From Cellulosimicrobium cellulans (GTDB lineage Bacteria > Actinomycetota > Actinomycetes > Actinomycetales > Cellulomonadaceae), in contig NZ_JAMXST010000002.1 of the NCBI RefSeq assembly GCF_024124905.1, positions 186,001 through 250,000 of the forward strand: 64,000 bases of DNA. Direction: 5' to 3'. Positions 48,309-57,252 of this stretch are shown here, one piece after another. The translations under genes and the position numbers were made by a program. Below the pieces are notes generated by a model. The model was not told the origin of the DNA. It made no database searches and saw only the letters and a list, made by a program, of their open reading frames with translations. Positions within the stretch are counted from its first letter, which is position 1. Each line of letters begins with the position of its first letter.

Positions 48309-50498
48309 TCAGCCGCGCAGGACGAGCACCGCCGTGGCGACGACGGACGCGGACGCGAGGAGCGCGTACGGCCAGACCCACGTCCGCCGCCCGGCGACGC
48401 GCAGCACCACGGCCACCGCGAGCGCCGCCAGGGCGAGCACGGGGCCGTCGACGAGCGGGGCCAGGTCGACCGAGACGCGCAGGGTCTCCAGGAGCTGCGG
48501 CGGCAGCGGGATGAACGGCTCGCTCTGCCGGGCCGCGCCGTCGGGCACGAGCCACAGCGTGCGCAGCACGGCCAGGACTGCGAGCAGGGGCGGCAGCGCG
48601 CGCAGGAGCGCGCCCCCGATCCGGGACCGGGCCACGGGCGACGACGCCGCGGACCGCGAGGACGCTGCCGACCGCGACGACGCTCTCGACCGTGACGACG
48701 CCCCGGCCGTCGGCGCCGCGGGCTGCTGCGGCGGCGCCGGGAACGCGGGAGCGGTCTGCTGCGCGACGGAGGGCGGCGGGGCCGGGGCGCTCGTGACGGC
48801 CGCGCCCGTGACGCGCGGCCGAGCCGACCGCGGTGTGGGACCCAGGTGCTGGACCGGGCTCCGGCGCGGCGGGACCGACGGCGGGACCGGGCGCCCGACC
48901 TGCGTGGCGACGAGGTCGGGGGAGTCCATCACCCGGGTCCCCGCGACGGCCGCGGGCGCAGGCTCCGCGGGGGCCGCCCCCGACGGCGGTCGGCCCAGCG
49001 TGGAGACCCGCCGGACGGCTACCGGCCAGGCACGTCCGCCTGCCGCGCCGCGCGCCGGGACGCCGTCGGGCTCGTCGGTGCGCAGCCGGGCGACGCGGAC
49101 CACGGGCGCGGGCCGGGCCGGCGTCACGTGCGGCGGGCGACGGTACGCCCGCCACCCGCGCAGGGTGTCCGGGTGCCCGGCAGGAGGGGTGGCGGCCTGC
49201 CACTGCATCGCCTGCCAGAGCCAGTCCTTGAGCTCGGCGGGGGTCCGCCCGTCGGCGACGTGCGCCCCGATGCTCGCCACGTGGTCGGCGATGACCTCCG
49301 AGGCCGCGCCGTCGAACCCGTCGCCGTGCACCTCGGCGAGCACGCTCATGAGCGTGGCGTCGTACACGAGGGCGTGCCACGGCTCCCGGGTCCGACCCAC
49401 GACGGCGTCGGTCCCGGTCGGCGCGTCCTCCGCGGGCGGCCCGGGCCGGACGGGTGCTCCGGTCGCGGCGGACAGCCCGGCGACGGGGCCGAGCGCCCGC
49501 TCGGCCGCGGTGGCGCCGTCCGCCACGATCCGCTGCGTGAGGAGCAGGGTGTCGTCGGCGACCTGCCCGGCGAGCCGGGCGCGGAGCACCGCGGCGACGC
49601 TCTCGAGCGCGGGACGGTGGTTCGGCTGGTACCGCGTCATCGACAGGATCAGGTCCTGCAGGTGCGGGTCGATCTCGGGCAGCTCGGCCGGGGACGGGGC
49701 GAGCTCCATCCCGGCCGGCATCCCGACGAGGTCGTCCGGCACCTCGCGCACGAGGTCCTCGGCCTCGAGGTCGCGGCCGAGGAAGTTCAGGTCGGCCGGG
49801 ACGACGCCCGTGCTCGCGAAGATCAGCAGCAGCCCGAGCGCGTAGACGTCCGAGCGGGGGTGCACGCGCCGGGCGAACAGCTCCGGCGCCATGTACGCGA
49901 GCGTCCCGACGGGCTGGGTGGACGTCGCGGTGTCGAACAGCTTGGCGATGCCGAGGTCGATGAGGACGGCGCGGTCGCCGTCGACCATGATGTTGGCGGG
50001 CTTCAGGTCGCGGTGCACGCAGTGCTGCTCCTGCAGCACGAGCAGCGCCTCCGCGACCTGCGAGGCCAGCCGCAGCGCCTGCCGCCCGTCCAGCGGGCCC
50101 GACGCGCGGACCTGCTCGCGCAGCGTGGTGCCCGGTACCAGCTCCATGGCGAACCACGGCTGGTCGTCGTCCAGACCCGAGCGCACGAACGCGGGGAAGC
50201 CGCGTCCGCCCACGGCCTCCAGCAGGCGCGCCTCCTGCGTGAAGCGCTCGCGCGAGCCCTCCTGCAGGCCCGTGAGCACCTTCACGGCCACCTCCGCGCC
50301 GCCCGCGTCCGTGGCACGGTAGACGTGCGCGAACCCGCCGTGCCCGAGCACCTCGCCGAGGGTGAACGGGCCCCGGCGGTCGCCGCTCGCCGGCACCTGC
50401 CGGACGGGTCGCCGGGGCAGCGGCGCGGGCGACGACGGGCTCGGGTGGGTGTCGTCGTCGGTCGCCGCCGGGAGGACGGACTGCTCGGGGCCGGGCAT
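48309..50498 (-). CDS. Ser/Thr protein kinase with three C-terminal membrane helices
   Basis: 729 residues. The kinase domain (about 45-310) has a glycine loop LGHGGFAHVYRA, K73, HRDLKPAN (D164, N169), GTLAYMAPE, and DLG (D181) in place of DFG. A second, unassigned region (about 350-470: LAEVHGDGFDGAASEVIADHVASIGAHV) and a Pro-rich linker follow. The C-terminus has three predicted helices, with no PASTA sensor domain, so the receptor class differs from PknB. ATG 50498 is supported by TAACGT ending 7 nt upstream (leaderless). Substrates unknown; divergent from the YyaL-type gene, so co-regulation is possible. Confidence 0.9.
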   Translation of the reverse strand: MPGPEQSVLPAATDDDTHPSPSSPAPLPRRPVRQVPASGDRRGPFTLGEVLGHGGFAHVYRATDAGGAEVAVKVLTGLQEGSRERFTQEARLLEAVGGRGFPAFVRSGLDDDQPWFAMELVPGTTLREQVRASGPLDGRQALRLASQVAEALLVLQEQHCVHRDLKPANIMVDGDRAVLIDLGIAKLFDTATSTQPVGTLAYMAPELFARRVHPRSDVYALGLLLIFASTGVVPADLNFLGRDLEAEDLVREVPDDLVGMPAGMELAPSPAELPEIDPHLQDLILSMTRYQPNHRPALESVAAVLRARLAGQVADDTLLLTQRIVADGATAAERALGPVAGLSAATGAPVRPGPPAEDAPTGTDAVVGRTREPWHALVYDATLMSVLAEVHGDGFDGAASEVIADHVASIGAHVADGRTPAELKDWLWQAMQWQAATPPAGHPDTLRGWRAYRRPPHVTPARPAPVVRVARLRTDEPDGVPARGAAGGRAWPVAVRRVSTLGRPPSGAAPAEPAPAAVAGTRVMDSPDLVATQVGRPVPPSVPPRRSPVQHLGPTPRSARPRVTGAAVTSAPAPPPSVAQQTAPAFPAPPQQPAAPTAGASSRSRASSRSAASSRSAASSPVARSRIGGALLRALPPLLAVLAVLRTLWLVPDGAARQSEPFIPLPPQLLETLRVSVDLAPLVDGPVLALAALAVAVVLRVAGRRTWVWPYALLASASVVATAVLVLRG

Positions 50499-50505
50499 GG
50501 GCGCA

Positions 50506-50511
50506 ACGTTA
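50506..50511 (-). promoter_or_regulatory. -10 box (TAACGT), leaderless kinase promoter
   Basis: Ends 7 nt before ATG 50498. Confidence 0.6.
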
Positions 50512-50582
50512 CAAGCGCGCACGTCCTGGACGTAGCAGACAAACCCGTTCTGGACTCCGCTCGCCGCGGCGCCGCCACCTGG

Positions 50583-50588
50583 CAGGCT
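50583..50588 (+). promoter_or_regulatory. possible -10 box (CAGGCT), leaderless promoter
   Basis: NANNNT hexamer ending 7 nt before ATG 50596. Confidence 0.45.
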
Positions 50589-50595
50589 GGGACGC

Positions 50596-52599
50596 ATGGT
50601 CAACCGCCTCGCCGACGCCGTGAGCCCGTACCTGCGTCAGCACGCCGACAACCCCGTCGACTGGTACCCGTGGGGCGCCGAGGCGTTCGGGGAGGCGCGG
50701 CGCCGCGACGTGCCGGTCATGGTGTCGGTCGGGTACGCGACGTGCCACTGGTGCCACGTCATGGCGCGCGAGAGCTTCTCCGACCCCGCGGTCGGCGCGC
50801 AGCTCGCGCGCGGCTTCGTGGCGGTGAAGGTCGACCGGGAGGAGCACCCCGACGTCGACGCGAGCCTCCTCGCCGCCGCGAGCGCGTTCACGTCGGACCT
50901 CGGCTGGCCGCTCACCGTGTTCACGACGCCGGACGGCGCCCCGTTCTACGCGGGCACCTACTGGCCGCCGGTCCCCGTGGCGGGGCGGCCCGCGTTCCGG
51001 GACGTGCTCGACGCCGTCGCGCAGGCGTGGGAGCTGCGGCGCGACCAGGCCGTCGAGACGGGGGAGACGATCCGCGCCGCGCTCCGGGACGCGGCCGCGG
51101 GGCGGCGGACGGGGGTGCCGCGCGCCGCGGCGACGACGGTCGCCGCTCCGGGGGAGCCCGGCGCACCCTCCGGGGCCGACGCTGGACCGGTCGGCCGGCT
51201 CGCCGACCATGCGCGGACGGTCGTCGACCGGCTCGAGGCCGCGGAGGACCGCGTGCACGGCGGGTTCGGCGGCGCGCCGAAGTTCCCCGTCGCGCCGACG
51301 CTCGAGCTCCTGCTCGACCTGGCGGCGTCGTCCGTCGTGGACCCCGAGGTCGCGCGGCGCGCCCTCGTCCTCGCCGGCCGCACGCTCGATGCCATGGCGT
51401 CGAGCCCGCTGCGCGACGTCGACGGCGGGTTCTTCCGGTACGCGACCCGGCCCGACTGGTCGGAGCCGCACTACGAGCGGATGCTCTACGACAACGCCCA
51501 GCTCCTCTCGGCCGCGACGACGCTCGCCGTGCTCCGGCGCACCGGGCCGGTGGACGGCCCGCTCCGCACGCCCGCGCCCGCTCCCGGGACGCCGGACCCG
51601 GGCGAGGGCGCCGCGCGGGTCGCGGCCGACGTCGGGCGCTTCCTGCTGCGCGTGCTGCGCCTCGCCGACGGCGCGTTCGCGAGCGCGCAGGACTCCGAGT
51701 CCGTCGTCGACGGCGAGCGCGTCGAGGGTGGCTACTACCTGCTCCCGCCCGCCGAGCGGGCGCGTCACGAGCCGCCCCGGCTCGACACCAAGGTGCTCAC
51801 CGGCTGGAACGGTCTCGCGATCGAGGCGCTCGCGCGCGCCGGCCACCACCTCGACCTGCCCGACCTCACCGACGCGGCGCGCGCCGCCGCCGACCGGCTC
51901 CTCGCGACGCACGTGCGGTCCGACGGGACGCTCGTGCGGGCCTCGGAGGGGGGCGTCGCGTCGCGCGCCGTCGCGACGCTCGAGGACCACGGCGCGCTCG
52001 CGACCGCGCTCCTCGTCCTCGGCGGCCTGACGGGAGAGGCCCGGTACGTGCGCGAGGCCGTGCGCCTCGTCGACGCGACCCTCGGCGCAGACGGCGAGCT
52101 GCGGGCCCCGCAGGGCACCGACCCCGTGCTCACCGGCCTCGGGCTCGCGGCGGGCGCCGCCGCGGACGCGTCGGAGGGCGCGGTGCCGTCGGGCACGACG
52201 GCGGCCGCGCGGGCCGCGCTGCTCGCCCACCTCGCGACGGGCGAGCCCCGCTACCGGGACGCCGCCCGCGCGCACGTCGCCGCGTCGCCGACGGCGAGCG
52301 AGCACCCGCTCGGCGCGGCCGGGGTGCTGCGCGTCGCCGTCGGGCTCGCCGAGCCGCCCCACCAGCTCGTGCTCGTCGCGGACCCGGACCTCCGCGAGGC
52401 GTACCGGCAGGTCGCGCGGGACTGGTACCACCCGGGCGCGCTGCTCCTCGGCGCGACGCCCGGCGACGCCGCGGCGCTCGCGGTCGACGGCGTCGGGCTG
52501 CTCGCCGGCCGCGGACCGGGCGCGTACCTGTGCGCCGACTTCGTGTGCCGGCTCCCGGCGTCGGACCCCGACGCGCTGCGGGCCCAGCTCCGCGGCTGA
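50596..52599 (+). CDS. YyaL-type thioredoxin-fold protein (DUF255)
   Basis: 667 residues. The N-terminal thioredoxin-like domain (about 1-170) has the signature [18 protein letters not shown] and the redox-like CHWCHVM, followed by [23 protein letters not shown] long alpha/alpha-barrel (about 200-640, related to N-acylglucosamine 2-epimerases) follows: [37 protein letters not shown] and [18 protein letters not shown]. The family (human SPATA20, bacterial YyaL) has no agreed function. Length is typical. Cytosolic. ATG 50596 is placed by a -10-like CAGGCT 7 nt upstream. Confidence 0.9.
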   Translation: MVNRLADAVSPYLRQHADNPVDWYPWGAEAFGEARRRDVPVMVSVGYATCHWCHVMARESFSDPAVGAQLARGFVAVKVDREEHPDVDASLLAAASAFTSDLGWPLTVFTTPDGAPFYAGTYWPPVPVAGRPAFRDVLDAVAQAWELRRDQAVETGETIRAALRDAAAGRRTGVPRAAATTVAAPGEPGAPSGADAGPVGRLADHARTVVDRLEAAEDRVHGGFGGAPKFPVAPTLELLLDLAASSVVDPEVARRALVLAGRTLDAMASSPLRDVDGGFFRYATRPDWSEPHYERMLYDNAQLLSAATTLAVLRRTGPVDGPLRTPAPAPGTPDPGEGAARVAADVGRFLLRVLRLADGAFASAQDSESVVDGERVEGGYYLLPPAERARHEPPRLDTKVLTGWNGLAIEALARAGHHLDLPDLTDAARAAADRLLATHVRSDGTLVRASEGGVASRAVATLEDHGALATALLVLGGLTGEARYVREAVRLVDATLGADGELRAPQGTDPVLTGLGLAAGAAADASEGAVPSGTTAAARAALLAHLATGEPRYRDAARAHVAASPTASEHPLGAAGVLRVAVGLAEPPHQLVLVADPDLREAYRQVARDWYHPGALLLGATPGDAAALAVDGVGLLAGRGPGAYLCADFVCRLPASDPDALRAQLRG

Positions 52600-52673
52600 C
52601 GTCCGGCTCCCGGGGGTGCAGGGGTCCCACCGCGGTCGCATGATGGAAGAGCGGTGCGGCACGAGGAGGAGCC

Positions 52674-53150
52674 ATGAGGGCATCGGTCGGGGACAGGATC
52701 GTGACCGCCTCGGGGGTCGTCGGCGGAGCGGTGCGCGACGGGGTGGTGGTCGAGCTGCGGCACGAGGACGGGTCGCCCCCGTACCTCGTCGAGTGGACCG
52801 ACACGGGGGAGCGCACGCTCGTCTACCCGGGGTCGGACAGCTACGTCGAGCACGTGCCCGGCGCGGAGGCCGGGAGCGGGGCCGGCTCGACCAAGGTGTG
52901 GCGCGTGCAGGTGAGCGTCGTCGAGTCGGAAGGTCGCACGACGGCGGAGGCCGTGCTGGTCGCGGAGGTGCCCGGTCACGTGCGGACGGTCGGGCGCGCG
53001 CGGCGGGACCCGCACGACCTGGACGTCCCGCTCATCGGTGACGAGATCGCCGTCGGGCGCGCGCTGCGGCGGCTCGCGGACCGGCTGCTGGACGACGCCG
53101 AGTCCGACATCGAGTCGTCGACGGGCGTCCCGGCGCACGTGCACCTGTGA
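52674..53150 (+). CDS. DUF1918-DUF1876 fusion protein
   Basis: 158 residues. Residues 1-62 match DUF1918, an SH3-like domain (MRASVGDRIVTASGVVGGAV, GSPPYLVEWTDTGERTLVYPG). Residues about 72-155 match DUF1876, a dsRBD-like fold (KVWRVQVSVVESEGRTTAEAVL, RDPHDLDVPLIGDEIAVGRALRRLADRLLDDAESDIE). In most actinobacteria I know of these occur as separate small stress proteins; here they are joined. Function unknown. A GAGGAGG ribosome site precedes ATG 52674. Its stop overlaps the acylphosphatase GTG (GTGA). Confidence 0.85.
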   Translation: MRASVGDRIVTASGVVGGAVRDGVVVELRHEDGSPPYLVEWTDTGERTLVYPGSDSYVEHVPGAEAGSGAGSTKVWRVQVSVVESEGRTTAEAVLVAEVPGHVRTVGRARRDPHDLDVPLIGDEIAVGRALRRLADRLLDDAESDIESSTGVPAHVHL

Positions 53151-53407
53151 CGCGGTCGCCCGACGCGCCGGTCGCCCTGCGAGCCGTCGTGCACGGGCGC
53201 GTGCAGGGCGTCGGGTTCCGCTGGGCGACGCGCGAGCGGCTCACCGTGCTGGGCCTCGACGGGGCGGCGACGAACCGTCCCGACGGCACGGTGGAGGTCG
53301 TCGCCACCGGGCCGCGGGACGCCGTCGACCGGCTCGTGGCGTGGCTGCGCGACGGCCCGACGCCGGGGCACGTCACCCGGGTCGACGTCGACGCGCGCGA
53401 GGGGTGA
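53147..53407 (+). CDS. acyP: acylphosphatase
   Basis: 86 residues, the normal length. The phosphate loop VHGRVQGVGFRWATRERL supplies the catalytic Arg, and ATNRPDGTVEVVATG the catalytic Asn. It hydrolyses acyl phosphates such as acetyl phosphate or carbamoyl phosphate in the cytosol. GTG 53147 overlaps the DUF1918-DUF1876 stop by 4 nt. Ends 50 nt before the convergent M15 peptidase stop. Confidence 0.95.
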   Translation: MTRSPDAPVALRAVVHGRVQGVGFRWATRERLTVLGLDGAATNRPDGTVEVVATGPRDAVDRLVAWLRDGPTPGHVTRVDVDAREG

Positions 53408-53457
53408 CGCCGTCGCGCGGGGCGCGGACCGACGCGGGCGCGGGGTCGGGCGACCGC

Positions 53458-54576
53458 TCAGGAGTCCGCGCGGGCCAGGACCGACTCCCAGTGCCACGGC
53501 TCGGGCACGCGGCCGTCCGGCTCGGCGAAGTCGGGGTGCGTCCAGCCGAAGGTCTCGGCGTTCTGCTTGAGCCACTCGTACTGAGGCGTGCCGAACGCCT
53601 GGACGCCGCCGCCCAGGTCGACGGCGAACCCCAGACCGTGGTTGGAGCAGCCGGGCGGCGCGGCGATCGGCGACGACGGGTCGTAGAGGCCCGCCTGCTC
53701 CTCGTACGTGCGGTAGGAGGAGTTGATCGTCAGGTGCACGCCGAACCGCTCGAGGTACGCCGCGTCGAGCGCGACGAGGCCGTCGAGCACGTCGGCCCGC
53801 ACGCGGTCCGACGGCGACCACGGGATCGCGGCCAGGGCGGAGTCCGGCACGCGTCCGCCGTCGGGGTCCCACACCTGGTCCGGCGCGGGGCAGGAGACGG
53901 CGTCCTGCGCGGTCGACATCTCCTCGGTCGACGTGGCGACGGACGCCAGGTCGGCCTCCAGGTCGAGCACGGCCTGCTCCAGGGCGGCGAGGTCGTCGGC
54001 GGCCGCACCCGCCCCGGCGGTCTCCGCCGTCGCCGCGGCCGCGTCGAGCGCCTCCCGGAGCCGGGCGCGCACCGCCTCGTCGGCGCCCAGGCCCTCCGTG
54101 GCGGCGTAGATCTTCTCGCCCTGCTCCTGGACGGGCGCGAGGCTCGTGCGGGCCGCCTCGACCTGGGCCCGCGCGTGCTCCAGCATCGAGGCGTGCACGG
54201 CCTGCGACGCCTGCTCCAGGGACGCGGTCGCGCCCGTCGTGCCGGTCGTCATCCGGTCGACGAACGATGCCCCGAGCAGGGCGCGCGCGTCGTCGACCTC
54301 GACCGCGAGGGCGTCCCGGACCGCAGGGTCGGCGACCTTGCCGTCGGACGTCGTGAGCAGGGTCTGCGCCGTGGTGGCCTGCGCGGCCAGGTCGTCGTAG
54401 GTCGACCCCCGGTACCAGACCAGCCCGCCGCCGGCGGCACCGAGGAGGAGCGCCAGCGTCACGACGACCGCGACCCACACGCCGCGGCGCCGGCCCGTCC
54501 CCCGGGCATGCCGCCGCTCCCGCCCGGTCGGGTAGCCCGAGGGGCCGGTGGAGGGTGGGGTGCTCGTGACGGTCAC
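53458..54576 (-). CDS. M15 family D-Ala-D-Ala carboxypeptidase, membrane anchored
   Basis: 372 residues. One membrane helix at about 26-48, a helical/coiled region rich in Ala/Glu (about 50-230), then the VanY-type M15 domain (about 255-370): NSSYRTYEEQAGLYD, zinc ligands in SNHGLGFAVDLGGG and EPWHWE. The enzyme should trim peptidoglycan peptides outside the membrane. The coiled region may hold the enzyme away from the membrane. GTG 54576 is chosen because the next upstream start is out of frame; TAGGTT lies 8 nt upstream. Divergent from the DUF2235 gene. Confidence 0.9.
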   Translation of the reverse strand: MTVTSTPPSTGPSGYPTGRERRHARGTGRRRGVWVAVVVTLALLLGAAGGGLVWYRGSTYDDLAAQATTAQTLLTTSDGKVADPAVRDALAVEVDDARALLGASFVDRMTTGTTGATASLEQASQAVHASMLEHARAQVEAARTSLAPVQEQGEKIYAATEGLGADEAVRARLREALDAAAATAETAGAGAAADDLAALEQAVLDLEADLASVATSTEEMSTAQDAVSCPAPDQVWDPDGGRVPDSALAAIPWSPSDRVRADVLDGLVALDAAYLERFGVHLTINSSYRTYEEQAGLYDPSSPIAAPPGCSNHGLGFAVDLGGGVQAFGTPQYEWLKQNAETFGWTHPDFAEPDGRVPEPWHWESVLARADS

Positions 54577-54584
54577 ACCGCCAG

Positions 54585-54590
54585 AACCTA
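54585..54590 (-). promoter_or_regulatory. -10 box (TAGGTT) of the M15 gene
   Basis: Ends 8 nt before GTG 54576; transcript nearly or fully leaderless. Confidence 0.5.
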
Positions 54591-54631
54591 CGCCACCCCG
54601 CGGGTGCCCCCGGACCGTTCGCCGGGTGTGC

Positions 54632-54690
54632 GGGGACACGCTCACCGAAGTATCACGATCCCCGCCGGACCCTCCCCAGATGGTGTCCCC
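54632..54690. repeat. inverted repeat between the M15 and DUF2235 genes
   Basis: GGGGACAC (54632-54639) and GTGTCCCC (54683-54690) flank a lower-G+C stretch with TATCAC. Could be a looped operator; low confidence. Confidence 0.3.
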
Positions 54691-54723
54691 GGCGACGGTG
54701 CCGGGGCGAGGTGGGGAGGGGCC

Positions 54724-55854
54724 ATGAAGCGGCTGGTGCTGTGCTGCGACGGCACGTGGAACTCGCCGGTGAACGCGAGCGTGTCGAACATCGAGAAGAT
54801 CGCGCGCTCGGTCCGCACCGGCATCGGACCGGACGGCGTCCAGCAGATGGTGTTCTCCGTCGAGGGGGTCGGGGCGCAGGGCTACCTCGTCGACCGCCTG
54901 CTCGGCGGGGCCTTCGGGTGCGGGCTGACGCGCAACGTCGTCGCCGGCTACCGCCATCTCGCGCTCAACTACGAGCCCGGCGACGAGATCTACGTGTTCG
55001 GGTTCAGCCGCGGCGCGTACACCGCCCGCAGCGTCGTCGGCATGGTCGCGACCGTCGGGCTGCTCACCCAGGACTCCCTCGCGCGCGATCACCTGTGCGA
55101 CGCCGAACGGATCTACCGCGTGCGCGACGCCGCCCAGCGGGCGGAGCAGGCCGCGGCCTTCCGCGCCCAGCACTGCCACGACCACGTCCCCGTCGCGTTC
55201 CTCGGGGTGTTCGACACCGTCGGCGCGCTCGGGGTCCCCGGTCTGTCGCGCCGGCGCAGCCGGTTCCACGACCTGCGCCTGTCGACCGACGTCGAGTGCG
55301 CCCGGCAGGCCCTCGCGATCGACGACCGCCGCATCACGTTCGAGCCGTGCCTGTGGGACGTCCCCGTCTCCATGGCGGCCCGGGTCAAGCAGGTGTGGTT
55401 CCCCGGCGGGCACAGCGACGTCGGCGGCGGGGCCCGCGCCCGCGCGCTCTCCGACACCGCGCTCCTGTGGATGGTCGGCGAGGCGATCGCGCGCGGGCTC
55501 ACGTTCGACGAGCACCGGCTGTTCGCCCAGCTCCACCACGAGGACGAGTTCGTGTGCCGGTTCCGCCCCGGCCTGCTCTTCGGTGCGCTCAACCTCCTCA
55601 AGCGCCTGCACCCGCGCCCGCGCTTCCGCGGCGACCGACGCGTGCTCGCCGGTGTCCCGACCCCGCCGGACACCGTCGACGCCGTGTACCTCGCCCAGAC
55701 CGCGGCGTCCCTCACGGCGGACCCCGACTCCGAGTACGCCCGCCACGCCCGGAACGTCACGTGGTGGCGCGAGAGCGCCGGGCCTGGCCTGGACCGCCTG
55801 GTCGAGCCGGTCCCCGGCGGCGCCCGGGAGGACCGGCCGCTCGTCCTCGCGTGA
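54724..55854 (+). CDS. DUF2235 alpha/beta hydrolase (Tle1-like phospholipase domain)
   Basis: 376 residues. The N-terminus RLVLCCDGTWN and nucleophile motif GFSRGAYTAR (S95) with acid-containing GGHSDVGGG define DUF2235. The domain is known from type VI secretion phospholipase effectors (Tle1), but it is also widespread as a free-standing cytosolic protein. No T6SS, immunity or VgrG genes lie nearby, so the effector role does not carry over; a housekeeping esterase is the simpler guess. A GGGAGG site precedes ATG 54724. Confidence 0.88.
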   Translation: MKRLVLCCDGTWNSPVNASVSNIEKIARSVRTGIGPDGVQQMVFSVEGVGAQGYLVDRLLGGAFGCGLTRNVVAGYRHLALNYEPGDEIYVFGFSRGAYTARSVVGMVATVGLLTQDSLARDHLCDAERIYRVRDAAQRAEQAAAFRAQHCHDHVPVAFLGVFDTVGALGVPGLSRRRSRFHDLRLSTDVECARQALAIDDRRITFEPCLWDVPVSMAARVKQVWFPGGHSDVGGGARARALSDTALLWMVGEAIARGLTFDEHRLFAQLHHEDEFVCRFRPGLLFGALNLLKRLHPRPRFRGDRRVLAGVPTPPDTVDAVYLAQTAASLTADPDSEYARHARNVTWWRESAGPGLDRLVEPVPGGAREDRPLVLA

Positions 55855-55989
55855 CGGAACGGCCGGACACGCACGGTCGACGGGCGATCGCTGATCGGCG
55901 ACGGCCCGGACGTGGACGCACCGCCGCGCCTGCCCGGGGTGCGGGGACGACGCCGTCCGCTCGCCGGGTGCGACGCGCCCGCCCCGTGC

Positions 55990-55995
55990 CATGCT
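55990..55995 (+). promoter_or_regulatory. possible -10 box (CATGCT), leaderless promoter
   Basis: Ends 7 nt before GTG 56003. It contains the competing in-frame ATG (55991), which is therefore unlikely to be the start. Confidence 0.45.
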
Positions 55996-56002
55996 GGGCG
56001 GC

Positions 56003-56551
56003 GTGAGCGAGCAGACCGCAGCACCCGTCCCGGCCGAGCAGCTCGTCCCCGCCGACGCGCACGTGCTCGGCGACCCGGACGCGCCCGTGACGATCGTCGA
56101 GTTCGGCGACCTGGAGTGCCCGTACTGCGCCGCCGCCGCGCCCGTGCTGCGGCAGGTCGTCGAGTCGTCGGGCGGCGAGGTGCGCCTCGTGTTCCGGCAC
56201 TTCCCGCTCTTCGAGATCCACCCGCACGCGCTCTCCGCGGCGCTCGCGGTCGAGGCCGCTGCGGCGCAGGGTCGGTTCTGGGAGATGCAGGCCGCGCTGT
56301 TCGAGCACCAGGACCAGCTCGGCGAGGCCGGCCTCGCCGACCGGGCCGAGGAGCTCGGCCTCGACGGCGCCTCGGTCGTGGGGGACGCCGCCCAGCAGTA
56401 CGCCGCCCCCGTGCAGCGCGACTACGCCGACGCCCTCACCCTGGGAGTCCAAGGCACCCCGACCTTGTTCGTCAACGGCGTCCGCTACCGCGGCCGCGTC
56501 ACCGCCGACGGCCTCCGCACCGCGATCGAGGCCACCGCCCCGCCGAGGTAG
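56003..56551 (+). CDS. DsbA-family thioredoxin-like protein
   Basis: 182 residues. Active site CPYC (C39, C42) in EFGDLECPYCAAAAPVL, the inserted helical domain typical of DsbA/FrnE relatives, and the cis-proline loop GVQGTPTLFVNG. No signal peptide or lipobox is seen, so it probably works in the cytosol, perhaps as a thiol-disulfide or organic-peroxide reductase (inference). Its stop codon TAG falls inside the first unit of a 21-bp repeat array, suggesting that the repeat began as part of the gene end. Confidence 0.87.
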   Translation: MSEQTAAPVPAEQLVPADAHVLGDPDAPVTIVEFGDLECPYCAAAAPVLRQVVESSGGEVRLVFRHFPLFEIHPHALSAALAVEAAAAQGRFWEMQAALFEHQDQLGEAGLADRAEELGLDGASVVGDAAQQYAAPVQRDYADALTLGVQGTPTLFVNGVRYRGRVTADGLRTAIEATAPPR

Positions 56552-56649
56552 AGCCGCGGTCGCGCGAGGTAGAGCCAGGGTTGCGCGAGGTAGAGCCCTG
56601 GTAGGCCGAGGTAGAGGCGTGGTCAGCCCAGGTAGAGGCCTGGTTTCGT
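56545..56649. repeat. 21-bp tandem repeat, five copies
   Basis: GAGGTAGAG cores at 56545, 56566, 56587, 56608 and (CAGGTAGAG) 56629, exactly 21 bp apart. The unit is gaggtagagcc + variable + gg + variable. The first unit includes the DsbA-like stop codon. On the minus strand the units would read as PxLYL-type heptads. Confidence 0.88.
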
Positions 56650-56677
56650 GCCCGATGGCGGTCTGGTCACCTTGGGT

Positions 56678-56775
56678 GGCGGGGTGGGTGGTGGTGCCGC
56701 GTCTACCATCCGCCGCTCGTTCCTCGCGGCTCCCGCCAGGCCCGACCACGACGCGGCACCACCACCCACCCCGCC
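56678..56775. repeat. perfect 26-bp inverted repeat
   Basis: Arms 56678-56703 and 56750-56775 are exact reverse complements, separated by 46 nt. No target-site duplication flanks it and no transposase is inside. It could fold as a very stable hairpin, 127 nt downstream of the DsbA-like gene. Confidence 0.85.
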
Positions 56776-57252
56776 CGGCTCTGTCTCGCCCTGGTCGGCC
56801 CTCACCTCGGGTGACCGCCCGCGGGGCTGGGTTCGGCCCGTGCCGCGCGGCCAGCCGCGGCGCGCGGCCGGCCGTGCCGCGTCGCCAGCCGGGCCGCCGC
56901 ACCGCCGCGCCCGGAACGGGCGGCCGGTCACGGCACCGTCGTCGAGCAGGTGGTTCGGGCGGGTCCGGCGCGGGACGAACCCACCTCGCCTGCTCGACCC
57001 ACCAGGACCGCCTGGTCGGGCTCATGCCGAGCCGATACGGGGACCCGGCCTCGGCGGGCCACCGATGGTCGCGAGCGGCGACCGGCGTCTCCGGGCGAGA
57101 CGATCGCCGAGCGGTGGGGGTGGGCTCGGATGCGAAGGGGCGTCAGAGCGGCGCTCCTCGAAACCACGGCCGAGTGACCGGGGTGACGGCGCCGCAGCCC
57201 CGAGCACCGAGGCCACCCGCGCCGCGGACCCGACCTCGCGGGCCTGCGACCA

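Noticed and set aside
54724-55854. Calling the DUF2235 gene a type VI secretion effector
   Set aside because: No secretion apparatus, adaptor or immunity gene in the window, and actinobacteria generally lack T6SS.
56678-56775. Insertion-sequence remnant or MITE
   Set aside because: Only a 46-nt spacer, no transposase fragment and no flanking target duplication. Left as an unexplained hairpin instead.
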